Source of the DNA: Desulfovibrio sp.
Lineage (GTDB): Bacteria; Desulfobacterota; Desulfovibrionia; Desulfovibrionales; Desulfovibrionaceae
Assembly (NCBI GenBank): GCA_014804905.1
Contig: JAAUYX010000023.1
Location: 37,106 to 56,808, forward strand
DNA length: 19,703 nucleotides
Reading direction: 5' to 3'
In this document: piece by piece, positions 1-8,301 of the stretch
Layout: every line of letters starts with the position of its first letter
How positions within the stretch are numbered: position 1 is the first letter of the stretch
Translations under genes and position numbers: made by a program
The notes under the pieces: model-generated
The model's input: only the letters and a program-made list of their open reading frames with translations
Database searches by the model: none
Told to the model about the DNA's origin: nothing

Positions 1-132
1 GCCGCTGTACGTGCCGTTGGGATCATTTGTCGCGCCAGCCGGGGACGGCGCAAGGCAGAAGCCGAACAGCGCCGCGGCGAGCGCGGGCAGCACACCCTTG
101 AGAAATGAAGATTCATGCGAAAAAGCAGTCAT
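1..132 (-). CDS. Secreted protein, N-terminal part only (signal peptide)
   Basis: This is a partial gene that leaves the window on the left; 44 codons are visible. The start ATG is at 132-130 and is preceded by an AGGGG ribosome-binding site about seven bases away. The first ~35 residues have a short polar stretch, then a hydrophobic core (residues 11-31, LKGVLPALAAALFGFCLAPS) and an Ala-x-Ala-like end (PAGA), followed by a polar mature start (TNDPNGTYSG). That is a standard Sec signal peptide, so the product is exported. Too little of the mature protein is visible to name a family. A candidate promoter lies at 314-342. Export is well supported; function is unknown. Confidence 0.7.
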   Translation of the reverse strand, partial: MTAFSHESSFLKGVLPALAAALFGFCLAPSPAGATNDPNGTYSG

Positions 133-688
133 CGCACACCCCTGTCTGGGCAAGAGTCACGCACGGCGCCGGCGCGGCCTCCCTGCCGTCGCGCCGGAGA
201 GGCCCGCGAGATCTTCGCAGCGCCCGCAGCCGGGCCACTGATGCGGAGCCGGGCGAAAAAGCCTCCCGCTTCAGCCAGCCTGTGCGTGTCCAGCAATTTT
301 GCTAATCCCGACTTGTATAGCCCCAAACTGCGCAAATGTCCATTTTGCTGTGCAGCACAATGGAAGTTTCTATAGAGTAGATGGGAATATACCGGAAATA
401 CAGAGACTTGCTGCCACATGGGCGCGTCCTTGTGGGGAGTGAAGCAGAGGAAGGAAGGGAATCTTCGCGGAGCGCGCAAAACACGAGGGGACTGCCCCCG
501 GTCATCCCCGCGCTTTTTTCGGGCTGCACGATGGCTCAGTCCGTTCCTGCGCCAGGCTCTCCATGTCCTCTGGTCTGGACGTCACACCGCATTGATACTG
601 TGACAGCCCCCTCGTAAAGGAGAGAGTTGGTCAAATCTTTGGCCGCATAGCTGCCAGACATGGCATATGCAGATCTGCCCCCTGTGTA
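133..688. other. Intergenic region without a recognisable gene
   Basis: Short open frames occur here but none has a good start site or a recognisable product. The stretch holds a candidate minus-strand promoter (314-342) and some short palindromes: GCAGATCTGC at 670-679 and a TGCTG/CAGCA inverted pair near 347-358. I see no convincing rho-independent terminator for the minus-strand operon that ends at 689. Base composition is mixed and becomes AT-rich toward 690. Confidence 0.5.
314..342 (-). promoter_or_regulatory. Candidate sigma-70 promoter for the secreted protein
   Basis: On the minus strand TGGACA (342-337) and TATACA (319-314) are separated by 17 bases. This matches the sigma-70 consensus at five of six and four of six positions. 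It points at the secreted-protein gene starting at 132 and would give a leader of roughly 175 bases. No operator is evident. Confidence 0.4.
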
Positions 689-3625
689 TCATTGTATCTT
701 CTTAAAACTTTCTTTTTTATAGAGTGGCCCTTGAATTGAATAGACATTCCAAATTGTATATTCATTTTTGGGATGGTTGGCTCTTATCCAATGCCCAGTA
801 ACGTGCTTCCTTTCCCTGGATGCATCAAGCCACGGCTGTTTCTTTTCCGAAGAATCGGAAATCCATGCATTACGAATGATGGTGGGCACATCCCAGTTGA
901 CCATAAGCGATTTCCTGTCGATACGAAGCTCCCCGTGCGCATCGTATTCTTTGACCAAAAGAAGCCCATGGGCATAGGCCGGAGGCTGTCCCCCCCATGC
1001 TTTTACTACTTCTGCGCTATCCCCCTTATAGTCATGATCAGAAACAAGAATTATTTGAGTATTATTATACACACCATTGGCTTTCATCCAATTAAACCAT
1101 TCAATCAGGTGTTTTAGCGCAAAATATTCGGCTCTCAGATGTTCTTCCGTGATTCCAAATTTTGTTTTAAAATCTCGCTTTGGTTCTTTCCAGTCACTCT
1201 TATCTGTATCAGGCATACCATTCTCATTTAATATCCACGGCCAATGTGTTAGCTCATTAACAAAATATATAAAACTATTCTCTTCCGTGTCAGACACATT
1301 TGAAGCATAAAGCGGAAGCTCAAGATTCGCCAGCTTGGTTGCTGTGACCCAAGTATTCCAGTTTAGATTGGAAATTGTATTATTCCAACTTCCCTTGCTA
1401 TAAATATTTTTTTTGAAGTTCAGGGGAACAATATTATAAAGCCCATTCATGGTGAAAAAATTATGAAAACTCTTAACTTTTTTTACATTAAAATTATGTT
1501 TCTTGGCCCAAAGTAGAAGGGCACCGTCCCATATGGTCCATGGCGTATTCACAAAATTGGTCTTTACGGTATCTAATAAATGCGGTTTCACCAAATCCGG
1601 CGAGAAGAAGCTGGTCTCATACACAGAAACCCTGAAATTATGTTCTTGCAAGTCGCGGAAAAATGTTCCATATGCAGCACAAACTTTTTCCTCGAGGCTT
1701 TTTTCGGTGTTCTGATTCAAGGCAAGAGGATGCGCGGCTTCGCCTCCAAGTATGCCCGGCTTTCCCATCAGTGTGGCCCAACCGCCTGTCACCACATCTT
1801 CATACCAGATGAACCCATCGAGCTCGTCCTTAAGCTGGGGATGCCTTTCCAGCAGTTGATTCATATTCCCACCAGAAAACATATCCAGCATAACGACAAC
1901 GACATTCTTTCCTTTTTTGCTAAACGTAAAGAAGTCTCTCACCTGCTCCGGAATCCCAAAATCATGGCTCCGTTCCGCTTGCGATTGCCTGATATTGGCC
2001 ATAACCGTCTTGGCTGCAGTGAAATGAACCCCAGTCATTATGAGGAGAAGAGTAAGCGAAGCATACATGATGCTTCCCAAAATTTTTACTCTCCTGAAAT
2101 AAATAAGAGCAAAGCAGAAAAAAAGACTGAGCAACAAAACGATAGCATCGATAATTACATTATACCACTTGTCTAAAGCTGACGGGTTCTGAAACGCAAA
2201 TGCGTCCATCACACCTACATCAGGGGCGGCGATGAAACAAAAAACCAACGCGGCAAGCGCGCACATGCTGCACAGAAGACCGAATACCCAACGCACTGGC
2301 CGGAGCAGTACGCACGCAAAGGCAACGCAGAGCATGACGACCAGAAAAATCCCAAATCTGTCAGAGGCAAAATCCTCCACGCTCATATCAAAAACAAAAG
2401 GATCCGATTGGAAGACCATGAACGGCAGATACACCAAGACCAGAAACGCCAGAAGCGTCATGGCCGGAAATAACAGATGTCCGAGGTCCTGCTTTTGGGG
2501 CTTCACATACGCGTATCCCCTTTTCACGACGCTTTTGCCCAGGGTGAGCGCCCACATCACGCCACACACCAGCAGGAGCCCGAGGATAAGCTTGAGGACG
2601 CTCGGATCTCTCAGACCATAACGCGCCAGAACATAGGGGAGGCCCAGGCCGCTCACCAGCACGGCGAGGGCCTCGCCAGCGGGGAGCCGCCGGGCAAGGG
2701 GCAACCTGTTTCTCCCCAAAATCCCCAGCCCTGCCAGCGCGGCGAACAAAAGGCAACTCATGGCAAGCGAGGGCACGGCGTGCTTCACGAGGCCATAGCC
2801 GAGCATGGCGCAGGCCGCCGCGCCGATGATGCCCAGCAGCACAAAAACTGGCGCTTCAAGGCGGAGCGCCCGTGCCCAAAGGCTTGCCAGTCCCTGCCCC
2901 AGCCGCTCCCGTGCCCCTGCCAGCCATTGCTTCGCGTCTTCCCAGCCGGGGCGCTTCATCCAGTCCTTCTGCACGATGTTCTTGCAGAGGGAATAGACAT
3001 TGTTCAGCGTCCAGTAAAAGGTGAGGCCCGCCGGGGAATTGTAGAGCAGCACCAGAAAGATGCCGGCCATGCCGTAGAGCTGTATTTTGTCCCGGCGTGA
3101 AAGGCCATGCGTGTAGAAAAAGGCGGAAAACAGGTTGATGGCCGTCATCAGGATGGGCAGCACATTGATATGCACACCGGCGATGGACAAAAGGCCGTCG
3201 GGCGCGCCGAGATTGCGGATAGGCCCGAAGCTCACGCCATCAAGCGCGGTCATGTTGGAGAGCAATAGATAGGCGGCGAGAAAGAAGGGGATCTGCAGCA
3301 GGATGCCGATGCTCGCGCGCAGGGTCATGAGCGGGCTGTAGCCGGACTGCCGGTACAGGGTGGAAATCATGGCAAAGCGCTCCTGCCCCCTGAAGCAGCG
3401 GCGGATCATCTTTTCCTTGGGCTCCATGCGCTTTTTGAGCGCCCGCTCCTCCTCCTGCCATCCTTCTGCCTTGTTGTAGATAGGCAGCACCGCAGTATTG
3501 ACCACCAGGCTCACGCCGATGAGCGCCAGCCCATAGGAGTGGGTCAGCGCATAGCCGCCCTCGAACACGGCCTTCATGCAAAATTCAATGGGCGCGATAA
3601 AGATGAGCCAGAGAAAATCGAGCAT
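689..3625 (-). CDS. YidC/Oxa1-like membrane domain fused to alkaline-phosphatase/sulfatase-superfamily transferase
   Basis: Large polytopic membrane protein of 978 residues, last gene of the minus-strand operon; its ATG directly follows the TAG of the previous gene, with GAAGG upstream. Residues ~1-225 resemble the YidC/Oxa1 insertase core: an SYGLALIGVSLVVNTAVLPIY helix, a basic cytoplasmic loop, QIPFFLAAYLLLSN and SPAGLTFYWTLNNVYSL. The conserved YidC arginine of the first core helix appears replaced by Asn43. About eight further hydrophobic segments follow (~255-545). The C-terminal third resembles the fold of lipoteichoic-acid synthase, OpgB and phosphoethanolamine transferases: VVVVMLD (Asp581, metal), TGGWATLMG (Thr613, likely nucleophile) and SDHD (862-865, metal). 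I infer an outer-face transferase or hydrolase acting on a surface glycan or lipid. The 3' half is far richer in A and T than the 5' half. Conventional insertase activity looks unlikely. Confidence 0.8.
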   Translation of the reverse strand: MLDFLWLIFIAPIEFCMKAVFEGGYALTHSYGLALIGVSLVVNTAVLPIYNKAEGWQEEERALKKRMEPKEKMIRRCFRGQERFAMISTLYRQSGYSPLMTLRASIGILLQIPFFLAAYLLLSNMTALDGVSFGPIRNLGAPDGLLSIAGVHINVLPILMTAINLFSAFFYTHGLSRRDKIQLYGMAGIFLVLLYNSPAGLTFYWTLNNVYSLCKNIVQKDWMKRPGWEDAKQWLAGARERLGQGLASLWARALRLEAPVFVLLGIIGAAACAMLGYGLVKHAVPSLAMSCLLFAALAGLGILGRNRLPLARRLPAGEALAVLVSGLGLPYVLARYGLRDPSVLKLILGLLLVCGVMWALTLGKSVVKRGYAYVKPQKQDLGHLLFPAMTLLAFLVLVYLPFMVFQSDPFVFDMSVEDFASDRFGIFLVVMLCVAFACVLLRPVRWVFGLLCSMCALAALVFCFIAAPDVGVMDAFAFQNPSALDKWYNVIIDAIVLLLSLFFCFALIYFRRVKILGSIMYASLTLLLIMTGVHFTAAKTVMANIRQSQAERSHDFGIPEQVRDFFTFSKKGKNVVVVMLDMFSGGNMNQLLERHPQLKDELDGFIWYEDVVTGGWATLMGKPGILGGEAAHPLALNQNTEKSLEEKVCAAYGTFFRDLQEHNFRVSVYETSFFSPDLVKPHLLDTVKTNFVNTPWTIWDGALLLWAKKHNFNVKKVKSFHNFFTMNGLYNIVPLNFKKNIYSKGSWNNTISNLNWNTWVTATKLANLELPLYASNVSDTEENSFIYFVNELTHWPWILNENGMPDTDKSDWKEPKRDFKTKFGITEEHLRAEYFALKHLIEWFNWMKANGVYNNTQIILVSDHDYKGDSAEVVKAWGGQPPAYAHGLLLVKEYDAHGELRIDRKSLMVNWDVPTIIRNAWISDSSEKKQPWLDASRERKHVTGHWIRANHPKNEYTIWNVYSIQGPLYKKESFKKIQ

Positions 3626-4912
3626 CTATTTGCCTTCTTTTGCAGTCAAGTCAAGGATGGCGTCCACCACGGGCCCGGCGGCGCAGCCGAAATTGGCCAC
3701 AGAGGTGTCGCGCACCCGGCGGATGCGCTCCGGCCAGTCTGTTTCCGCTGCCAGCCTGCGCACAAGTTCGGGCAGCCGCTCAATATCCGGCGTCGTCAGG
3801 GGGATGCCGATGTCTTTCAGGACTGTAGTATTCCAGCGCGTGTGCGGCAGGTCAAAGGCCTCGAAGCTGCCTGGGTCCTGCTCCTCGTCGTAGAGGGTGA
3901 TGACCGGACGGAAGAACACAAAGGCGAAGTCGAAGATGACGGTGGAATAATCCGAGATCATTACTGCCGCGCGCCTGAGCGACGCAAAGCCGTCCGGATT
4001 CCTGTCCCAGGTGATGTTGTTGTAGCCCGAAAGTTCGATTTCCATCTGCTCCATGAGCTTGACATCGGAAATGTAGCTTTGCGGATGCGGCCGCAGGATG
4101 ACGTCAAAGCCCGCCTCGGCAAGGATTTTGGGCACGGCCGCGCCATAGCGGCTGAACATGCTGAGCCTGCCCCAGGTGGGCGCGATGAGCACGCAGTTGG
4201 AATCCGGCGTATTCGGGCCCAGCGCGTCGCGGCGCGCCACGAGCCCGTCAAGATAGGGACAGCCCGCTATGGGGAGCTCCTTGGGCTTTGTCCCTCGCAA
4301 GGACTCGAGCAGCCGCAGGGATTTTACCTGATAGTCGCCGTTGCAGATGACCGCATCGTAATAATCAAAGGAAAACAGCTTGTAATAATGGACATCGCCG
4401 ATGGAATGGACCACATGGATATACTTGCCCACGCCCTTGGAGCGCCGAATCTGGAGCACGCCCACGCCCGGCGTGGTCAGCACCAGCGCGTCGGCTTCCA
4501 GAAAATTCAGGGCCGTGTAGGCAGCATTCCCCTTGCCGATATAACGGCAGGTGATGCAGGGGGCGAGCCCGGCCGAAAAACAGGGGTCGTCCTCCGAGGA
4601 GGTAAGGTATTCCACCTCCACGCCGCGCCGTCCGAACTCCTCCAGCAGGGGCCTGAAGGTCCCCCAGTAGTTGGCGGATTCGGCATAGATGACGATGTGC
4701 TTGTGCTCCAGCAGCCGGGCCTTGCCCGTGGCCTTGAACAGCGCGGACCGCACCAGCGAGGGCACCTTGCGCGCCATGAACCAGGCCGTGGACAAAAGCC
4801 CGATGCACACGGAAAGCAACATGCTGCCGGTGCCGGGGTCAAGATAGGCGTGGGCCGTTGTGGGGGCTGCCACCACCAGCAGCGCCGCTACGCCCAGGAC
4901 CCTGAATTTCAT
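3626..4912 (-). CDS. Membrane-anchored CDP-glycerol glycerophosphotransferase-like protein with YLDPGTGS motif
   Basis: A 428-residue protein. Residues 1-21 are a hydrophobic N-terminus ending in AHA, followed by YLDPGTGS (23-30) and a second hydrophobic helix (~31-47) with a basic flank (ARKVPSLVRS). The rest looks like the TagB/TagF (Glyphos_transf) catalytic domain: HVVHS (166-170), RPHP (274-277) and SDYSTVIFDF (320-329). Members of this family move glycerol phosphate or similar units from a CDP carrier to a polymer or glycolipid on the cytoplasmic side. Two helices would place the catalytic domain in the cytoplasm with YLDPGTGS outside, which fits a CDP donor. I chose ATG 4912 because GAGAGAG lies upstream and the signal-like segment starts cleanly; an alternative TTG at 4927 overlaps the upstream stop as TTGA. 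The donor substrate cannot be told from sequence. Confidence 0.82.
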   Translation of the reverse strand: MKFRVLGVAALLVVAAPTTAHAYLDPGTGSMLLSVCIGLLSTAWFMARKVPSLVRSALFKATGKARLLEHKHIVIYAESANYWGTFRPLLEEFGRRGVEVEYLTSSEDDPCFSAGLAPCITCRYIGKGNAAYTALNFLEADALVLTTPGVGVLQIRRSKGVGKYIHVVHSIGDVHYYKLFSFDYYDAVICNGDYQVKSLRLLESLRGTKPKELPIAGCPYLDGLVARRDALGPNTPDSNCVLIAPTWGRLSMFSRYGAAVPKILAEAGFDVILRPHPQSYISDVKLMEQMEIELSGYNNITWDRNPDGFASLRRAAVMISDYSTVIFDFAFVFFRPVITLYDEEQDPGSFEAFDLPHTRWNTTVLKDIGIPLTTPDIERLPELVRRLAAETDWPERIRRVRDTSVANFGCAAGPVVDAILDLTAKEGK

Positions 4913-4923
4913 GGAGGACTCTC

Positions 4924-6000
4924 TCAATGTTGCTTCCCTGCGTGGCTGTACAGGCCAAGAAAATCTTCCCGGGAAAGCTCCAATGCAAAACTGTGCGCCG
5001 GCGTGTGGATGCCGGTGTACCAGTCCCAGAGCTCCTGCATGGCGGGTGACGGTACTCCAAAGAGTTCGCAGATGTCGAGGAGGATTTTCAGGCCATAGGA
5101 AAAATCCGTGGTGAAATACCGGGAGGAAAAATCCGGCTGCCAGCCGCCGGCTGTGCGGCGCATGGGCGCGGCAAGGCCCCGGAACGCCGGGATGCTCCTG
5201 ATCTTCCGGGTCATTTCGGCAACGGTCGCGCTCTCATAGTGTTCCCGCAAGGATTTCACGCTCTCCAGCTCCAAAGGGAGGGCGGCGCAGAGCCGCTGCA
5301 ATTCCGCATCCGCACGCAGGAGCATTTCCGAGGCGAGGTCGTCCCACTCCTCATAAAAGAGCACGTTGCGCGTAAGGTCCTGGCCGCCGTAGTTCCTGAA
5401 AAGCGAATACAGGCGCGCGGTATGCAGGAGGGGATTGGAGGGCGTGAGCGTCACGGAAAGGTAATTGGGGAGCACCCGGCAGGGCATGTCGAAGAGGGCC
5501 GCCATCATCCGTGCAAGCTCGGGCGCCTGTGCACCGGGAATGGCCGCCAGCTGAAGCCCGGGCTTTCTGCCGAGCATGGCGACCGAGCGCCCCCGCTCCC
5601 GGAGGCGGGCAATGCTGTGCACGCGCTGAACCCCGAAAAGGCAGGCTCCTTTTTGCAAAAGATTCCGAAAGGCAAACTCCGCACCGCCGCTGCCGGGGAT
5701 AATGCCGATGCGCTGGCCGGCCCGCACATGGGGCACGAGCCCCCGCGCCAGCTCGGGAAAGGTCTCGGCCGGCAACGTGATGAACACGACCTCTGCCTCG
5801 CGCACCGCGCCGGCAAGATCGTCCGTCACTTCCGCAATGCGGGCGGAAAAAAGCGGGGCGTCCCCCCGGTCATGCACCCAAAGCTCGCGCGACCACAAGC
5901 CGGGGCGCGAGGTATGGACAGTGACGCGGTGCCCCTTCCGGGCGCATTCCGCCGCCATGAGCGTGCCAATATTGCCCCCGCCGAGGATGGTGATATTCAC
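4924..6000 (-). CDS. NAD/NADP octopine/nopaline dehydrogenase-family protein
   Basis: A 358-residue cytoplasmic enzyme. An N-terminal Rossmann fold shows ITILGGGNIGTLMA (residues 3-16). The C-terminal domain carries the opine-dehydrogenase signature LTPSNPLLHTARLYSLF (185-201), with His193 as the probable catalytic base, and later MTRKIRSIPAF and SRYFTTDFSYGL. The family reduces imines formed from an amino acid and a 2-oxo acid, or oxidises related substrates, using NAD(P)H. Length matches the family. It starts with GTG and overlaps the upstream stop as GTGA, so translation is coupled to the nucleotidyltransferase-PLP gene. Its place in a surface-decoration operon suggests it makes an opine-like or alcohol precursor; this is inference. 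It is not a standard glycerol-3-phosphate dehydrogenase, because the C-terminal half has the octopine-type motifs. Confidence 0.85.
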   Translation of the reverse strand: MNITILGGGNIGTLMAAECARKGHRVTVHTSRPGLWSRELWVHDRGDAPLFSARIAEVTDDLAGAVREAEVVFITLPAETFPELARGLVPHVRAGQRIGIIPGSGGAEFAFRNLLQKGACLFGVQRVHSIARLRERGRSVAMLGRKPGLQLAAIPGAQAPELARMMAALFDMPCRVLPNYLSVTLTPSNPLLHTARLYSLFRNYGGQDLTRNVLFYEEWDDLASEMLLRADAELQRLCAALPLELESVKSLREHYESATVAEMTRKIRSIPAFRGLAAPMRRTAGGWQPDFSSRYFTTDFSYGLKILLDICELFGVPSPAMQELWDWYTGIHTPAHSFALELSREDFLGLYSHAGKQH

Positions 6001-7844
6001 TCACCTGCCCCCGGCCGCAGTGTGGAGGCACCGCGCTCAAGGAGGCATTTCAGCGCATCCGCAAGCTCACGGTTATCCTCGGCCGAGCGCACCGCGATCC
6101 TCACGAACTGCCGCCCGCCCAGGCGAATCTTGGCGGAAAGGTCCTTGATGAGCATGTCGTGCCCGAGCAGCAGCTGTTTCGTGAGCTCGCGGGCGCTTAT
6201 GCCGTCCAGCAGCTCCACCAGCACATAGTTGGCCTGGCTGGGATAGACGCGCACATGCGGCAGCGCGGAAAGCGCGGCCATGAAGTCCGCGCGGGCCTTG
6301 CGGAATTTTCCCAGGCCGTCCTCATAGTCTTTCTTGTATTTCTCGGCGATCTGGAGATAAAACTCGGCAAAGGAGTTGATGTTCCAGATGGCCACATCCT
6401 TTTTCAGGGAGGCCACGAGGTCCGTGTCCGCCGAGGCCAGGATGCCGAGCCTGAGCCCCGGCACGCCATAGGACTTGGAAATGGACTTGACCACCATCAT
6501 GCCCGGGTGGGCCTCCAGCACCTCATCCTGCAAAAGGGAGCCGTCCTGGTCGGCAAAATCCACAAAGCTCTCGTCCACAACGAGGCGCATCTTCCTTTCG
6601 GCGCACCAGTCGGCAAGGCGCAGCACATCCGCGCGCGGAATATAATTGCCCGTGGGATTGTCGGGATTGATGAGCACGAGCGTCTCCACGGGATTCCTGC
6701 CGAAAAACTCCATCACGTCGTCCGCCGAATAGGCGGGCGAGTTCCTGAACGGATTGAACACCACGCTGCGCTCAGCGGGGAAGCGGTTGGGATATTCCTC
6801 AAAAGTCGGCCGGATAAAGCCCACGCGGCCCACGGTCCTTTCCATGAGCGCCTTGATGAGCTCGGCCGCGCCGTTGCCCACGAGGATATGCTCCTCGCGG
6901 ACGCCGAAATTTTTCGCCGCCAGCAGGCTGTTGACGCGCATCCCCGAAGGGTACTGGGTGAGCAGGGTCTCGAAGTTGGCCTTGATTTCATTGATCAGGC
7001 GCTGCGGCGGATAGTACGGGTTCACGAGGTAGCAGAAATCCTTCATGTGCGGGTAGCGCCAGTAGCCGCCATAGCGCCCCTCGATGCTGGCGAGCTTCTC
7101 CTCCCCGCGCGGGGCAAAGATGCTGGAGGCGATGTCCAGGTCCTGGATGTCGTCTATCTCGTACCAGCGTTGCCCGGTGAGGCGCTTGGCCCTGATGACG
7201 GGCGCATCCAGCATGGTGATGACCCGGAGCACCTGCTCATAATATTCATTGTCACCGAGCGCCTTGGAATAGGCGTCGAGAAAGGGCACATAGTAGTTTT
7301 CGGAAAAGGAGCGGCCGAACTTGTAGATATTCACCGTCTTGTAATACTGGGGAATATCGGCGAACACGAATTTCTTGCCGGGCACAAAGGCCTCGATGCT
7401 GTCATCCGCGGCGAGCTTGACGCAGGTGCCGTCCATCCAGCTCTCATACTTGTCCACCAGCGCCAGCGTGTCGCGCGGGTCATCCAGCAGCGCGGCGAGG
7501 ACGCTGTCCTCGAAGATAAGGTCGGATTCCAGAAGCAGGGTATCTTCTTTCAGGAGCCAATCCTTGGCGAGGGCCAGGGAATAAATGTTGTTGGTCCTGT
7601 CATAGATGGGGTTCTCCACATAAGTGATGGGGGTCTTGATGCCAAGCGTTGCGATATAGTCTATAAGCTTTTGCCCCTCATAGCCGACGACGATGACGAT
7701 GCGGGAGAGGCCACAGGCATCGAGCTGGTGGAGCATCCGGTCAATGAGCGTGACTCCGTTGACGTTGACCATGCATTTTGTATTGTCCCTGGTGAGCCAC
7801 TTGAGGCGCTTTCCCATGCCCGCTGCGAGTATCATTCCCTGCAT
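5997..7844 (-). CDS. Nucleotidyltransferase (LicC/PntC-like) fused to class I/II PLP aminotransferase or decarboxylase
   Basis: A 615-residue two-domain enzyme. Residues 1-~245 are a sugar-nucleotidyltransferase-fold domain: ILAAGMGKRL (5-14) for the nucleotide phosphates, Lys24 and an ESDLIFED metal site. It looks like the LicC/PntC group, which makes CDP-choline or CDP-aminoethylphosphonate. Residues ~250-615 are a fold-type I PLP enzyme: NPTG (396-399), DESFVDF, the PLP lysine Lys457 in SISKSYGVPGLRLG, and RIAVR near the end. VPGLRLG and RIAVR look most like CobD threonine-phosphate decarboxylase, with HisC aminotransferase as the alternative. A fusion would make an amine phosphate or phosphonate and activate it with CTP. 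I chose ATG 7844 because GGAG sits seven bases upstream and the domain begins there; the open frame extends upstream to 8057 but overlaps the candidate promoter. First gene of the operon. Confidence 0.85.
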   Translation of the reverse strand: MQGMILAAGMGKRLKWLTRDNTKCMVNVNGVTLIDRMLHQLDACGLSRIVIVVGYEGQKLIDYIATLGIKTPITYVENPIYDRTNNIYSLALAKDWLLKEDTLLLESDLIFEDSVLAALLDDPRDTLALVDKYESWMDGTCVKLAADDSIEAFVPGKKFVFADIPQYYKTVNIYKFGRSFSENYYVPFLDAYSKALGDNEYYEQVLRVITMLDAPVIRAKRLTGQRWYEIDDIQDLDIASSIFAPRGEEKLASIEGRYGGYWRYPHMKDFCYLVNPYYPPQRLINEIKANFETLLTQYPSGMRVNSLLAAKNFGVREEHILVGNGAAELIKALMERTVGRVGFIRPTFEEYPNRFPAERSVVFNPFRNSPAYSADDVMEFFGRNPVETLVLINPDNPTGNYIPRADVLRLADWCAERKMRLVVDESFVDFADQDGSLLQDEVLEAHPGMMVVKSISKSYGVPGLRLGILASADTDLVASLKKDVAIWNINSFAEFYLQIAEKYKKDYEDGLGKFRKARADFMAALSALPHVRVYPSQANYVLVELLDGISARELTKQLLLGHDMLIKDLSAKIRLGGRQFVRIAVRSAEDNRELADALKCLLERGASTLRPGAGE

Positions 7845-8301
7845 AGCACGTCTCCACAAAAGCGATGGCCGTCGATGCTGTCCTGTACGATGCCTGCCTG
7901 CCATAGCCGCAGCAATGCCCCAGGCGCGGTTCGACGGAATGCTGTCGGTCATGGGCCGTTTGAGCCACAAGGCGCACTCCCGAAAAGCCGCGTGGAATAA
8001 GGCAGCCAAGGCACGGCTCGTTTCCCTGTTTTTATACGAGGCACGGGGAGATTTCAAGGATTGAAGGCGCGTGGCCGCGCGCTTCCGGCTTCATGGGTGT
8101 TCCGCCTTCCTTGCGGGCGGTGCAAGGTGTTTCCTGCCAAAAATCGCTGCAACGCCGCGGGAGCCAAGATGCGCGTTACCCTTCCGGGTGCGCGGGGGAA
8201 AATTCTGGACATATCTTCTGATGCTTCATAAATCTTTGCGAAAGCTTTTCCCGTTGCCCACGGCCAGGACACCATTTTCACAGCAACATATGGGGGTTTC
8301 C
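7845..8301. other. Divergent intergenic region
   Basis: Spacer of 457 bases between the minus-strand operon and the plus-strand cyclodeaminase-family gene. It contains the candidate operon promoter (8031-8057). For the plus strand the best I see is TGGACA at 8206-8211 with a weak TAAATC 17 bases later (8229-8234), too poor to list separately. I see no convincing small gene, riboswitch or repeat. Confidence 0.5.
8031..8057 (-). promoter_or_regulatory. Candidate promoter of the surface-modification operon
   Basis: On the minus strand TTGAAA (8057-8052) and TATAAA (8036-8031) each match five of six consensus bases, with a short spacer of 15. A leader of about 180 bases would separate it from ATG 7844. 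The short spacer may mean a weak or activator-dependent promoter. Confidence 0.4.

Noticed and set aside
990..996. Run of seven C in the fused transferase gene
   Set aside because: Too short compared with the 15-G tract to claim slippage; runs of seven occur elsewhere in the window, for example near 15723-15729.
689..3625. Essential housekeeping YidC insertase
   Set aside because: The groove arginine appears lost, the protein is far longer than YidC and fused to a catalytic domain, and the neighbours are not the usual rpmH-rnpA-yidC set.
3539..8000. Long plus-strand open frames opposite the surface-modification operon (3539-5098, 5239-6228, 6159-8000)
   Set aside because: Their products are low-complexity, rich in Arg, His and Gly, without recognisable domains, and lie exactly antisense to well-supported genes; long antisense frames are expected in GC-rich DNA.
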